Shown one piece after another: positions 1-9,253 of a stretch of 64,000 nucleotides of DNA. The translations under genes were made by a program, and so were the position numbers. Source of the stretch: Streptomyces huiliensis (GTDB lineage: Bacteria; Actinomycetota; Actinomycetes; Streptomycetales; Streptomycetaceae); assembly GCF_020037025.1 (NCBI RefSeq), contig NZ_JAIQLH010000023.1, positions 1 to 64,000 on the forward strand, in the 5' to 3' direction. Every line of letters begins with the position of its first letter. The stretch's first letter is position 1. A model generated the notes under the pieces. That model saw nothing but the letters and a program-made list of their open reading frames with translations. It was not told the DNA's origin and did no database searches.

Positions 1-1
1 G

Positions 2-1129
2 CTGCGCGGCGCGATCGGCCGCCCCGGCGCCGGCGTGTGCCCCGTCCGCGGCCACAGCAACGTCCAGGGCGACCGCACCATGGGCATCTTCGAACGCCCC
101 GCCCCCGCCTTCCTGGACGCCCTGGAGAAGGAGTTCGGCTTCGCCCCGCCGCGCGAGCACGGCCTCGACGTGGTCCGCGCGATCCGGGCGCTCCGCGACG
201 GCCAGGCCAAGGTCTTCCTCGCCATGGGCGGCAACTTCGTCTCCGCCACCCCCGACACCGACGTCACGGAAGCGGCCGTCCGCCGCGCCCGCCTCACGGT
301 CCACGTCTCCACCAAGCTCAACCGCTCGCACGTGATCACCGGGGCGCGGGCCCTGATCCTGCCCACCCTCGGCCGCACCGAACGCGACCGGCAGCGCGGC
401 GGCGACCAGTTCGTCACCGTCGAGGACTCCATGGGCATGGTCCACGCCTCCCGCGGCCGCCTCGACCCCGCGAGCCCGCACCTGCTCTCCGAGCCCGCCA
501 TCGTCTGCCGCCTGGCCCGCGCCGTCCTCGGCACCGCCTCCGCCACCCCCTGGGAGCGCTTCGAGGAGGACTACGGCGCCATCCGCGACCGCATCGCCCG
601 CGTGATCCCCGGGTTCGAGGACTTCAACGCCCGCGTCGCCCGCCCCGGCGGCTTCACCCTGCCCCACGCGCCCCGCGACTCCCGCACCTTCCCCACCACC
701 ACGGGGAAGGCCAACTTCACCGCGGCGCCCGTCGAGTTCCCGCAGGTCCCGGAAGGCCGGCTGCTCCTCCAGACCATCCGCTCCCACGACCAGTACAACA
801 CCACCATCTACGGCCTCGACGACCGCTACCGCGGCATCAAGAACGGCCGCCGCGTCGTCCTCCTCCACCCCGACGACGCCCGCGAGCACGGGCTCGCCGA
901 CGGCGCGTACACCGACCTCGTCGGCGAGTGGACGGACGGCACCGAACGGCGCGCCCCCGGCTTCCGCGTCGTCCACTACCCGACGGCACGCGGCTGCGCC
1001 GCCGCGTACTACCCCGAGACCAACGTCCTGGTCCCGCTCGACCACACGGCGGACCAGAGCAACACCCCCGCCAGCAAGTCCGTCGTCATCCGGCTCGAAC
1101 CCACCGAGCGCCCCGTGAGCACCACCTGA
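2..1129 (+). CDS. FdhF/YdeP-family molybdopterin oxidoreductase, C-terminal part
   Basis: The window opens inside this gene; 375 codons and the TGA stop are visible and the 5' end is missing. The first residues (GRPGAGVCPVRGHSNVQGDR) are the conserved glycine/arginine-rich stretch found in the middle of FdhF/YdeP-type formate-dehydrogenase-like proteins, which bind a bis-molybdopterin guanine dinucleotide. The last ~120 residues fit the molydop-binding beta-barrel domain. Family members are usually about 750 aa, so roughly half is seen. The N-terminal 4Fe-4S region cannot be judged. The physiological substrate is unknown; related YdeP proteins are linked to acid resistance in E. coli. The next gene on the strand is 112 nt away and probably separately transcribed. 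Confidence 0.88.
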   Translation: MRGAIGRPGAGVCPVRGHSNVQGDRTMGIFERPAPAFLDALEKEFGFAPPREHGLDVVRAIRALRDGQAKVFLAMGGNFVSATPDTDVTEAAVRRARLTVHVSTKLNRSHVITGARALILPTLGRTERDRQRGGDQFVTVEDSMGMVHASRGRLDPASPHLLSEPAIVCRLARAVLGTASATPWERFEEDYGAIRDRIARVIPGFEDFNARVARPGGFTLPHAPRDSRTFPTTTGKANFTAAPVEFPQVPEGRLLLQTIRSHDQYNTTIYGLDDRYRGIKNGRRVVLLHPDDAREHGLADGAYTDLVGEWTDGTERRAPGFRVVHYPTARGCAAAYYPETNVLVPLDHTADQSNTPASKSVVIRLEPTERPVSTT

Positions 1130-1135
1130 TAACAA

Positions 1136-1194
1136 ACGTCTACACGTCTACTACACGTCTACGCGTCACTTCAGGCACCACGCGCACCTGAAGT
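1136..1194. promoter_or_regulatory. ACGTCTAC direct repeats and an inverted repeat before the thioesterase gene
   Basis: Three copies of ACGTCTAC begin at 1136, 1144 and 1155. They are followed by a perfect 8-bp inverted repeat, ACTTCAGG at 1168-1175 and CCTGAAGT at 1187-1194, separated by 11 nt. The block lies in the 112-nt gap between the oxidoreductase stop and the thioesterase start. It could be a stem-loop that ends the upstream transcript or an operator. No T-run follows the hairpin. Confidence 0.35.
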
Positions 1195-1241
1195 CGACGC
1201 GCACCTCACGTACGCCACGAGCACCAGGGGAGCCGAGAAGC

Positions 1242-1709
1242 ATGGGCGAACAGAGCCGGACCGTCTTTCCGCAGGAGATCCTCGATGCCTGGGCCGGCAC
1301 CGGCCTGGACCTGCCCGCCCTCTTCTCGGCGGGACACCTCGGCAACCGCCTGGGCCTCCGCGTCGTCGAGGCGTCCCCCGACCGCGTCGTCGGCACCATG
1401 CCGGTCGAGGGCAACACCCAGCCGTACGGGCTGCTGCACGGCGGCGCCTCCGCCGCACTCGCCGAGACGCTCGGCTCCGTCGGCGCCATGCTGCACGGCG
1501 GCCCCACGCGCATCGCCGTGGGCGTCGACCTCAACTGCACCCACCACCGCGGCGCCCGCTCCGGCCTCGTCACCGGTATCGCGACCCCCGTGCACCGCGG
1601 GCGCACCAGCGCCACATACGAAATCGCCGTCACCGACGAGCAGGGCAAGCGCGTCTGCTCCGCCCGCCTCACCTGCGTGATCCGCGACAATCCGCAGGCA
1701 TCCGCCTGA
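1242..1709 (+). CDS. PaaI-type hotdog-fold thioesterase
   Basis: 155-aa single-domain protein of the PaaI/YbgC hotdog superfamily, which hydrolyses acyl-CoA or aromatic acyl-CoA thioesters in the cytoplasm. The signature is HGGASAALAETLGS around residues 67-80, matching the conserved HGG...AxxAE helix with its catalytic acid. The following VGVDLNCTHHR strand and the segment GLVTGIATPVHRGRTSATYE are typical hotdog strands. Length is normal for the family. An AGGGGA Shine-Dalgarno lies about 10 nt before the ATG. It stands alone, between an oxidoreductase and the liv operon. The acyl substrate cannot be inferred. Confidence 0.87.
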   Translation: MGEQSRTVFPQEILDAWAGTGLDLPALFSAGHLGNRLGLRVVEASPDRVVGTMPVEGNTQPYGLLHGGASAALAETLGSVGAMLHGGPTRIAVGVDLNCTHHRGARSGLVTGIATPVHRGRTSATYEIAVTDEQGKRVCSARLTCVIRDNPQASA

Positions 1710-1990
1710 CAACTCCCGGTCCGCGGCGGACCGTTCCGCCCGCCGCGGCCACCCGGGGCGCCACCGGGCGACCGATCCGGACCCGCCTTTGCGGAATGTG
1801 ATCGCCGTCATAACAAGAGAGTCACATCCTGGACGGAACCTCTGCCCCGGCCTGCCGCCCAGCCCTTACAGTCACGGCCATCCGCCACCCCGCCGGGCGG
1901 TTCGCACCCGTTCCCTCCTCCGTCCTTGCCCGGCGAGCGACACGGCACCCGCACCACAGCGAAGCCGCCGCGCCAGGGAAAGGACCCACC

Positions 1991-3229
1991 GTGCGACACC
2001 GTCCCTTGCTCCTGCTCACCACCGCACTCACCGCCGGGGCCCTCACCCTGAGCGCCTGCGGATCCCGCGACGACGACAAAGGGGGCGACAACGGCGACAC
2101 GGGAGGCAAGAAGACCACCGTGGTGATCGGCCTCGACGCCCCCCTCACCGGCGACCTCTCCGCCCTGGGCCAGGGCATCAAGAACTCCGCCCACCTCGCC
2201 GTCACCAACGCCAACAAGAGCAACGAAGTCCCCGGCGTCACCTTCGAACTGTCCGCGCTGGACGACCAGGCCCAGCCCACCTCAGGGCAGCAGAACGCCA
2301 CCAAACTCGCCGGCGACAAGAAGGTCGTCGGCATCGTCGGCCCGCTGAACTCCAGCGTCGCCCAGTCCATGCAGCAGGTCGCCCAGTCCAACACCGTGGC
2401 CCTCATCTCCCCGGCCAACACCACCCCCGACCTCACCCAGGGCAAGGACTGGAAACAGGACCGGCGCAAACGGCAGTTCAGCACCTACTTCCGCACCGCC
2501 ACCACCGACGAGGTCCAGGGCGCCTTCGGCGGGAAATACGCCCACGACCAGATCAAGGCCAAGACCGCCTACGTCATCGACGACCAGAAGACCTACGGCG
2601 TCGGCCTCGCGGCCGCCTTCTCCACCCAGTTCACCTCACTCGGCGGAAAGATCGCCGGCACCGAGCACGTCAACCCCGAGGACCGCGACTTCAAGGCCAT
2701 CGTCTCCAAGGCCAAGAGCTCGGGCGCCGACCTCGTCTTCTACGGCGGCGAATACCCGGCCGCCGCACCCCTCAGCCAGCAGCTCAAGGAGAGCGGGGTC
2801 AAGGCCCCCCTCATGGGCGGCGACGGCATGTACAGCGCCGACTACATCAAACTCAACAAGAAATCCGCCGGCGACTACGCCACCTCCGTCGGCAAACCCG
2901 TCGAACAGCTCGACTCCGCCAAGAAGTTCATCGACGACTACAAAGCCGCGGGCTACAAGGACCGCTACGAGGCGTACGGCGGCTCCACCTACGACGCCAC
3001 CTGGGCCATCATCCAGGCCGTCAAGGCCATCGTCGCCGACAACGGCGGCAAACTGCCGGACGGCGCCCGCGCCAAGGTCGTCGAGGCCCTCAACAAGGTC
3101 AAGTTCGACGGCGTCACCGGAACCGTCTCCTTCGACAAGTACGGCGACACCACCAACACCATGATCACCGCCTACCAGGTCGACGGAAACGTCTGGAAGG
3201 CCCGCCACAGCGCCGAGTTCAAGCGCTGA
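1991..3229 (+). CDS. livK: Branched-chain amino-acid ABC transporter substrate-binding lipoprotein
   Basis: 412-aa periplasmic-binding-protein type I (Leu/Ile/Val-binding) lipoprotein. The signal peptide ends in a lipobox LSAC at residues 19-22, so the mature protein should be acylated at Cys22 by Lgt (encoded at 52.6-53.5 kb). A polar DDDKGGDNGDTGG linker precedes the Venus-flytrap domain. Typical family segments are VVIGLDAPLTGDLSALGQG and VGIVGPLNSSVAQSMQQVAQ. Start is GTG with a GGGAAAGGA ribosome site 6 nt upstream. It is first of the liv cluster; livH follows after 136 nt. The 281-nt upstream gap should hold the operon promoter but no clear -35/-10 was identified. Confidence 0.94.
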   Translation: MRHRPLLLLTTALTAGALTLSACGSRDDDKGGDNGDTGGKKTTVVIGLDAPLTGDLSALGQGIKNSAHLAVTNANKSNEVPGVTFELSALDDQAQPTSGQQNATKLAGDKKVVGIVGPLNSSVAQSMQQVAQSNTVALISPANTTPDLTQGKDWKQDRRKRQFSTYFRTATTDEVQGAFGGKYAHDQIKAKTAYVIDDQKTYGVGLAAAFSTQFTSLGGKIAGTEHVNPEDRDFKAIVSKAKSSGADLVFYGGEYPAAAPLSQQLKESGVKAPLMGGDGMYSADYIKLNKKSAGDYATSVGKPVEQLDSAKKFIDDYKAAGYKDRYEAYGGSTYDATWAIIQAVKAIVADNGGKLPDGARAKVVEALNKVKFDGVTGTVSFDKYGDTTNTMITAYQVDGNVWKARHSAEFKR

Positions 3230-3365
3230 CCCACCGGGGGCCCGACCACTCCCGCCGAAACGATTCCCTCGGCGCTCCCCACGCCCCTGCCGTGCGCCCA
3301 CCCCGCCGGCGCGGACCCACCCGTGCCGGCCGCCCGCACCCTTCCCACCCCACGGAGGCCCGGCG

Positions 3366-4322
3366 GTGCACGAACTGCCGCAACAGCTGGCCAACGGACT
3401 CATCCTCGGCGCGATGTACGGCCTCATCGCGATCGGCTACACGATGGTCTACGGCATCGTCCAGCTCATCAACTTCGCCCACGGCGAGATCTTCATGGTC
3501 GGCGGCTTCGGCGCCCTCACCGTCCACCTCGCCCTCCCCGACGGCACCGCGCTGCTCCTGGCCCTCCCCCTCATGATCCTCGGCGGCATCGCCGCCGCCG
3601 TCGCCATCGCCGTGGCCGCCGAACGCTTCGCCTACCGGCCGCTGCGCGGCGCCCCGCGCCTCGCCCCGCTCATCACCGCCATCGGCCTCTCCATCGCCCT
3701 CCAGCAGGCCGTCTGGAAGTGGTACCCCGACGCCAAGAAGGCCCGGGTGTTCCCCCAGTTCAAGGGCGAGTCCCTCAAGATCCTCGGCGCCACGGTCCAG
3801 CGCGGCGAGGTCTTCCTGCTGATCGCCGCCCCGCTGTGCATGCTCGCCCTCGGCCTCTTCGTCGCCAGGACCCGCACCGGCCGCGGCATGCAGGCCACCG
3901 CCCAGGACCCCGACACCGCCAAGCTCATGGGCATCAACACCGACCGCATCATCGTCATCGCCTTCGCCATCGGCGCCACCTTCGCCGCCGTCGCCGCCGT
4001 CGCCGCCGTCGCCGCCGTCGCCGCCGTCGCCCACGGCCTCAAATACGGACAGGTGGACTTCCGCATGGGCTTCATCACCGGCCTCAAGGCCTTCACCGCG
4101 GCCGTCCTCGGCGGCATCGGCAACATCTACGGCGCCATGCTGGGCGGCGTCGTCCTCGGCGTCGCGGAAGCCCTCGCCACCGGCTACATCGAGGAGATCC
4201 CCGGCATGTCCCAGTTCGGCGGCGGCAGTTGGAAGGACGTCTGGGCCTTCGTCCTCCTCATCCTCGTCCTGCTGCTCAGGCCCCAGGGCCTGCTCGGCGA
4301 ACGCGTCGCGGATCGGGCGTGA
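3366..4322 (+). CDS. livH: Branched-chain amino-acid ABC transporter permease LivH
   Basis: 318-aa integral membrane permease, the LivH half of the LIV translocation pore. The N-terminal QLANGLILGAMYGLIAIGYT and NFAHGEIFMVG segments and the C-terminal GLKAFTAAVLGGIGNIYGA segment are diagnostic. GTG start with GGAGG 7 nt upstream. The stop TGA shares one base with the livM ATG. Residues 207-221 are five tandem copies of Ala-Ala-Val, encoded by five 9-bp units GCCGCCGTC (3984-4028). By my recollection of homologues this membrane segment is normally non-repetitive, so a helix has been rebuilt or lengthened by repeat expansion. Confidence 0.94.
   Translation: MHELPQQLANGLILGAMYGLIAIGYTMVYGIVQLINFAHGEIFMVGGFGALTVHLALPDGTALLLALPLMILGGIAAAVAIAVAAERFAYRPLRGAPRLAPLITAIGLSIALQQAVWKWYPDAKKARVFPQFKGESLKILGATVQRGEVFLLIAAPLCMLALGLFVARTRTGRGMQATAQDPDTAKLMGINTDRIIVIAFAIGATFAAVAAVAAVAAVAAVAHGLKYGQVDFRMGFITGLKAFTAAVLGGIGNIYGAMLGGVVLGVAEALATGYIEEIPGMSQFGGGSWKDVWAFVLLILVLLLRPQGLLGERVADRA
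3984..4028 (+). repeat. Five tandem 9-bp units inside livH
   Basis: GCCGCCGTC is repeated five times in frame, encoding (Ala-Ala-Val)5 within a predicted transmembrane helix of LivH. All copies are identical, which suggests recent slippage expansion. Confidence 0.9.
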
Positions 4323-6514
4323 TGACCGTGCGCCTCCCCCGCCGCCACACCGCCGGAGGACGACCGTCCGCCGCGGCCTCCGCGGCCTCCGCCGCGCCCT
4401 CGGTGCCCGCCACGATCCCGCTGCCTCCGGCGACCGCCCGCCTGCTGACCGGCGCGGGAGCCCTCCTCGCGATCGTCTCCACCTTCCTCGCCTGGACCTG
4501 GACCACCTCATTCCCCGGCAACCTCACCGTCACCGGATATCCCGGCGGGCTCCAGAACATCACCCTCGTGGGTGCCGCGTTGACGCTGCTGCACGTCCTG
4601 GCCGGCTACGGCGTCCGCGGACTCCGCTGGCTGGCCCCCTCCGGCACCACGGCTCCCACCGTCCTCCTGGCCCTCGGCACCTTCGCCGCCACCTGGTACA
4701 CGCTCGGCGCCATCACCACCGACCTCGGCGGCCTCGTCAACCTCGAACCCGGCGGCTTCCTCGCCGGCGGCGCCACGCTCGCCGCCGTCCTCGGCGCGCT
4801 CGGCCTGCCCCCGGCGCGGCCGTACCCGGATCGCTCGGATCACTTCGACCACTTCGAACACACGGAGCCCCCGGAACGTCCGGCACGCTCAGACCGTGCT
4901 GGGCAGGCCGAGCACGCCGGGCAGGGCGGGCACGCCGAGCACGCTAACGCCTCGGACCACGCGCACGTCTCCAACCACCCGGAAGTTCCGGCCGACCCGC
5001 GCCTCTCCCCTGGCCCGATCCCCTCACACGCCCCGACCACCCCGACCGCCCCGACCGCTCCGGGCACTCCGGGCACTCCGGGCACTCCGGGCACTCCGGG
5101 CACTCCGGGCACTCCGGGCACTCCGGGCCACCCAAACGCCCTGGGCAACCCAACCATCCCAGGCGCCCCGAAAAACACCGCCCCCGCCAACCCCTGGCAC
5201 CGCTTCCGCCACAGCCTCACCCCCGGCCGCACCCCCGCCCCCATCCCACTCCCCGCCTGGGCCGACATCCTCCTCATCGCCGCCGCCTTCGCCCTCGGAC
5301 TCGGCCTCTTCACCTACGGCATAGAAGCCGAGTACGGCGAACTCTTCGTCGGCTACCTCCTGCTCACCTGCACCGGACTCGCCGCCGTCGGCCGCTCCGG
5401 CCTCACCGACCGCCTCAGCACCCTCACGGCCCGGCACCACACCATCACCCTCACCGCCGCCTTCATCGCCGCCGCGGCGTTCCCCCTCACCCTCACCAGC
5501 GACGCCTACACCAACCTGGCCACCAGCATCCTCATCTTCGCCACCGTCGCCCTGGGCCTCAACGTCGTCGTCGGCCTCGCCGGCCTCCTCGACCTCGGTT
5601 ACGTCGCCTTCCTCGGCGTCGGTGCCTACACCGCGGCCCTCGTCTCCGGCTCTCCCGAATCCGCCGCCGGCGTCCACTTCCCGTTCTGGGCCGCCATCCT
5701 CACCGGCATCGGCACCTCCCTCGTCTTCGGCGTCCTCATCGGCGCCCCCACCCTCCGCCTCCGCGGCGACTACCTCGCCATCGTCACCCTCGGCTTCGGC
5801 GAGATCTTCCGCATCACCATGCTCAACCTCAACGGGAAGACCGGGCCCGACATCACCAACGGCGCCATGGGTATCCCCAACGTCCCCGACCTCGCCATCG
5901 GCGGCTTCGACTTCGGCGACACCCACGACCTCCTCGGCACCCCCATCGGCCGCTTCGGCAACTACTACCTCCTCATGCTCCTCGCCACCATCGCCGTCGT
6001 CCTCGTCTTCCGCCGCGCCGCCGCCTCCCGCATCGGCCGCGCCTGGATCGCCATCCGCGAGGACGAGACCGCCGCCACCGCCATGGGGATCAACGCCTTC
6101 CGCCTCAAACTCCTCGCCTTCGCACTCGGCGCCGCGCTCGCCGGCCTCGCCGGCACCGTCCAGGCCCACGTCATCACCACCGCCACCCCCGACCAGTACC
6201 AGTTCGCCGGCACCGTCCCACCCAACTCCGCCTTCCTCCTCGCGGCCGTCATCCTCGGCGGCATGGGCACCATCACCGGCCCGATCGTCGGCGCCGCCCT
6301 CCTCTACCTCATCCCGAACAAGATGGACTTCATGCAGGACTACCAACTCCTGCTCTTCGGAGTCGCCCTCATCCTCCTGATGCGCTTCCGCCCCGAGGGC
6401 CTCGTCGCCGACCGCCGCAAGCGGCTCGAATTCCACGACGACGCCGACACCACCGCGAACGTCTCCGCCACCGATTCCACCGGTGCCACACCCCTCACCC
6501 GAGCGGAGGCGTGA
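4322..6514 (+). CDS. livM: Branched-chain amino-acid ABC transporter permease LivM with enlarged N-terminal region
   Basis: 730-aa permease. The canonical LivM core lies from about residue 390 on (LNVVVGLAGLLDLGYVAFLG, then RLRGDYLAIVTLGFGEIFRI, then ILGGMGTITGPIVGA). Residues 1-165 add an extra hydrophobic section with three or four membrane spans. A soluble linker (about residues 170-290) follows, rich in His, Asp and Glu and then carrying seven Gly-Thr-Pro repeats. More hydrophobic spans precede the core. Bacterial LivM is usually 300-450 aa, so this is markedly long, although enlarged forms are, as I recall, seen in Streptomyces. The ATG overlaps the livH stop by one base and the end overlaps livG by 4 nt (GTGA), indicating translational coupling. 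Confidence 0.92.
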   Translation: MTVRLPRRHTAGGRPSAAASAASAAPSVPATIPLPPATARLLTGAGALLAIVSTFLAWTWTTSFPGNLTVTGYPGGLQNITLVGAALTLLHVLAGYGVRGLRWLAPSGTTAPTVLLALGTFAATWYTLGAITTDLGGLVNLEPGGFLAGGATLAAVLGALGLPPARPYPDRSDHFDHFEHTEPPERPARSDRAGQAEHAGQGGHAEHANASDHAHVSNHPEVPADPRLSPGPIPSHAPTTPTAPTAPGTPGTPGTPGTPGTPGTPGTPGHPNALGNPTIPGAPKNTAPANPWHRFRHSLTPGRTPAPIPLPAWADILLIAAAFALGLGLFTYGIEAEYGELFVGYLLLTCTGLAAVGRSGLTDRLSTLTARHHTITLTAAFIAAAAFPLTLTSDAYTNLATSILIFATVALGLNVVVGLAGLLDLGYVAFLGVGAYTAALVSGSPESAAGVHFPFWAAILTGIGTSLVFGVLIGAPTLRLRGDYLAIVTLGFGEIFRITMLNLNGKTGPDITNGAMGIPNVPDLAIGGFDFGDTHDLLGTPIGRFGNYYLLMLLATIAVVLVFRRAAASRIGRAWIAIREDETAATAMGINAFRLKLLAFALGAALAGLAGTVQAHVITTATPDQYQFAGTVPPNSAFLLAAVILGGMGTITGPIVGAALLYLIPNKMDFMQDYQLLLFGVALILLMRFRPEGLVADRRKRLEFHDDADTTANVSATDSTGATPLTRAEA
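5063..5125 (+). repeat. Seven tandem 9-bp GGCACTCCG units inside livM
   Basis: Seven identical units encode (Gly-Thr-Pro)7, a collagen-like extended segment at residues 248-268 of LivM, in the linker between the two hydrophobic halves. Confidence 0.93.
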
Positions 6515-7502
6515 CCACCATGGCCCCCGACGCCACCACTGCCCCCACCGGCCCCGCCGACCCCGCCGCCGCACCCGTTCTCACCGCCACCGGCGTCACC
6601 ATGCGCTTCGGCGGCCTCACCGCCGTACGCTCCGTCGACCTCACCGTGCACGACCGACAGATCGTCGGACTCATCGGCCCCAACGGCGCCGGAAAAACCA
6701 CCTTCTTCAACTGCCTCACGGGCCTCTACGTCCCGACCGAAGGCACCGTCGTCTACCGCGACACCGTCCTCCCCGCCAAACCCCACCTCGTCACCCAGGC
6801 GGGCATCGCCCGCACCTTCCAGAACATCCGCCTCTTCCCGAGCATGACCGTCCTGGAGAACGTCCTCGTCGGCCGCCACACCCGCACCCACGAAGGCCTC
6901 TTCTCCGCCCTCCTCCGCAGCCCCGGCTTCCACCGCGCCGAACGCGCCTCCCACCAACGCGCCCGCGAACTCCTGGACTTCACCGGCCTCGCCGACAAGG
7001 CCGACCACCTCGCCCGCAACCTCCCCTACGGCGAACAACGCAGGCTCGAGATCGCCCGCGCCCTCGCCAGCGACCCCGGCCTGCTCCTCCTCGACGAGCC
7101 CACCGCCGGCATGAACCCCCAGGAGACCCGCGCCGCCGAACACCTCGTCCTCGCCATCCGCGACCAGGGCATCGCCGTCCTCGTCATCGAGCACGACATG
7201 CGCTTCATCTTCAACCTCTGCGACCACGTCGCCGTCCTCGTCCAGGGCCGGAAACTCGTCGAAGGCACCCCCAGGACCGTCCAGAGCGACGAACGCGTCA
7301 TCGCCGCCTACCTCGGCACCCCCTTCGAAGGCGAGCCGGGACAGGACGAGGCCGCCGAGGTCGAGGCCGCGGAAGCGGCCCGGGCGGCGGAAACGGCGGC
7401 CGCCGCGGCGGCCATGGCGGCCCGGGCACAAGCGGAGGCCAGGGAGCGGGCACCGGGCCCGGACGAACCGACCCGCACTCACCCCGAGGAGAACGACCCC
7501 CG

Positions 7503-7506
<4 letters not shown>
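6511..7506 (+). CDS. livG: Branched-chain amino-acid ABC transporter ATP-binding protein LivG
   Basis: 331-aa ABC ATPase of the LivG type. Walker A is GPNGAGKTT, the signature region reads NLPYGEQRRLEIARAL, and Walker B is LLLLDEPTAGMNP. The C-terminal region with EHDMRFIFNLCDHVAVL is the LivG/BCA subgroup hallmark. The catalytic domain ends near residue 275. After it comes an Ala/Glu/Arg-rich tail of about 50 residues, including six consecutive alanines, which is absent from most LivG proteins. GTG start overlaps the livM stop by 4 nt; the stop overlaps livF by 4 nt (ATGA). Energises import through LivHM together with LivF. Confidence 0.94.
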
Positions 7507-8219
<713 letters not shown>

Positions 8220-8249
8220 CCGCGACCGGAAACCCCCGCACAACACGAA

Positions 8250-8278
8250 GGGCCCGCGTCCATCCCGGACACGGGCCC
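8250..8278. terminator. Stem-loop between livF and the convergent ANTAR regulator
   Basis: 12-bp stem: GGGCCCGCGTCC at 8250-8261 and GGACACGGGCCC at 8267-8278, with one G-U pair in RNA and a 5-nt loop. It sits between two convergent genes, so it may serve both strands. No U-tract follows, as is common in Streptomyces terminators. Confidence 0.7.
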
Positions 8279-8310
8279 CACGCACACGACCGGACGACGA
8301 CCGGCCTCCC

Positions 8311-8964
8311 CTACGACTGCTCCTTGGCCGCCTTCTTCTCCCGCGCGTCCTCGATGACCGCCTCCGCCACCTGCTGCATCGACATCCGGCGGTCCATCGA
8401 CGTCTTCTGGATCCACCGGAACGCCGCCGGCTCCGTCAGCCCGTACTGCGTCTGCAGCACGCTCTTGGCCCGGTCCACCAGCTTGCGCGTCTCCAGCCGC
8501 TGCGAGAGGTCCGCGACCTCCTTCTCCAGCGCCTTCAGCTCCGTGAACCGCGACACGGCCATCTCGATCGCCGGCACGACGTCGCTCTTGCTGAACGGCT
8601 TCACCAGGTACGCCATGGCCCCGGCGTCCCGCGCCCGCTCCACCAGCTCACGCTGCGAGAACGCGGTGAGCATCAGCACGGGCGCGATCGACTCGGCGGC
8701 GATCCGCTCGGCCGCGGAGATCCCGTCGAGCACCGGCATCTTCACGTCCAGGATCACCAGATCCGGCCGGTGCTCCCGCGCCAGCGCGACCGCCGTCTCG
8801 CCATCGCCCGCCTCGCCCACGACGGAGTAGCCCTCTTCCTCAAGCATCTCCTTGAGGTCGAGGCGGATCAGCGCCTCGTCCTCGGCGATCACGACGCGCG
8901 TGGTGTGCGGAGGGGTGTGCTGCGGCTCGTCGTCGACGGGCGGCTGGGGCTCGGCGGCGCTCAC
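8311..8964 (-). CDS. pdtaR: PdtaR-like response regulator with ANTAR RNA-binding domain
   Basis: 217-aa response regulator. A receiver domain (residues 23-140) carries the acidic pocket AEDE and the phospho-acceptor Asp73 in VILDVKMP, plus the YLVKPFSKSD lysine region. It is followed by a coiled coil and a C-terminal ANTAR domain (about residues 150-205: RKLVDRAKSVLQTQYGLTEP then AFRWIQKTSMDRRMSM). ANTAR proteins bind tandem hexaloop RNA stem-loops and antiterminate transcription. GTG start with GAGGAG 5 nt upstream. The partner kinase (PdtaS type) is not in this window. Encoded alone, convergent with livF. Confidence 0.93.
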   Translation of the reverse strand: MSAAEPQPPVDDEPQHTPPHTTRVVIAEDEALIRLDLKEMLEEEGYSVVGEAGDGETAVALAREHRPDLVILDVKMPVLDGISAAERIAAESIAPVLMLTAFSQRELVERARDAGAMAYLVKPFSKSDVVPAIEMAVSRFTELKALEKEVADLSQRLETRKLVDRAKSVLQTQYGLTEPAAFRWIQKTSMDRRMSMQQVAEAVIEDAREKKAAKEQS

Positions 8965-9013
8965 GGGTCTCCTCGGTCCGGTACAGGCGGTGCTCCATGA
9001 GGGTACCGAGTGC

Positions 9014-9044
9014 TGTAGTTTTGAGTACCGGAGGGGTATACACT
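9014..9044 (+). promoter_or_regulatory. Possible promoter of the tRNA gene
   Basis: A TACACT hexamer at 9039-9044 lies 16 bp upstream of the tRNA 5' end, with TGTAGT at 9014-9019 about 19 bp further up. This is a weak match to a sigma-70-type promoter, proposed on position only. The GTG-started regulator gene diverges at 8964, so the same 96-nt gap must also hold its promoter. Confidence 0.3.
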
Positions 9045-9060
9045 CTCCTTACATTGCAAG

Positions 9061-9135
9061 GCCCCGGTAGCCCAATTGGCAGCAGGCAATGGATTCAAAA
9101 CCCATACAGTGTCGGTTCGAATCCGACCCGGGGCA
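9061..9135 (+). tRNA. tRNA with CAA anticodon (nominally Leu), short variable loop
   Basis: A cloverleaf folds by eye. The acceptor is GCCCCGG (9061-9067) with CCGGGGC (9128-9134), discriminator A9135. The D-arm is anchored by GCC at 9070-9072 and GGC at 9085-9087, with the conserved GG in the loop. The anticodon stem is 9089-9093 with 9101-9105, around loop TTCAAAA. The T-arm is GTCGG-TTCGAAT-CCGAC (9111-9127). The anticodon reads CAA, so leucine. Two oddities: the closing pair of the anticodon stem is A9093-C9101, a mismatch, and the variable loop is only 5 nt (ACAGT) whereas bacterial leucine tRNAs are class II with a long arm. CCA is not encoded. Confidence 0.82.
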
Positions 9136-9253
9136 CTTTAGCTTCATTTCGAAGGTCACGCCTTGAGTGCCGACGTTGGAGATCTTCACTCCTCACGGTG
9201 AACATCGCCGCGAATTCCGACATAGCGACGCCCTTCGCGTCACGCTCGCTCTC

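Noticed and set aside
5063..5125. A collagen-like secreted protein
   Set aside because: The repeat is in frame with the LivM permease and lies between its membrane regions.
5024..6574. A 516-codon minus-strand Gly/Glu/Ala-rich frame across livM
   Set aside because: It is the antisense of a well supported permease and ends in Ser-Ala-Arg repeats caused by the 9-bp array.
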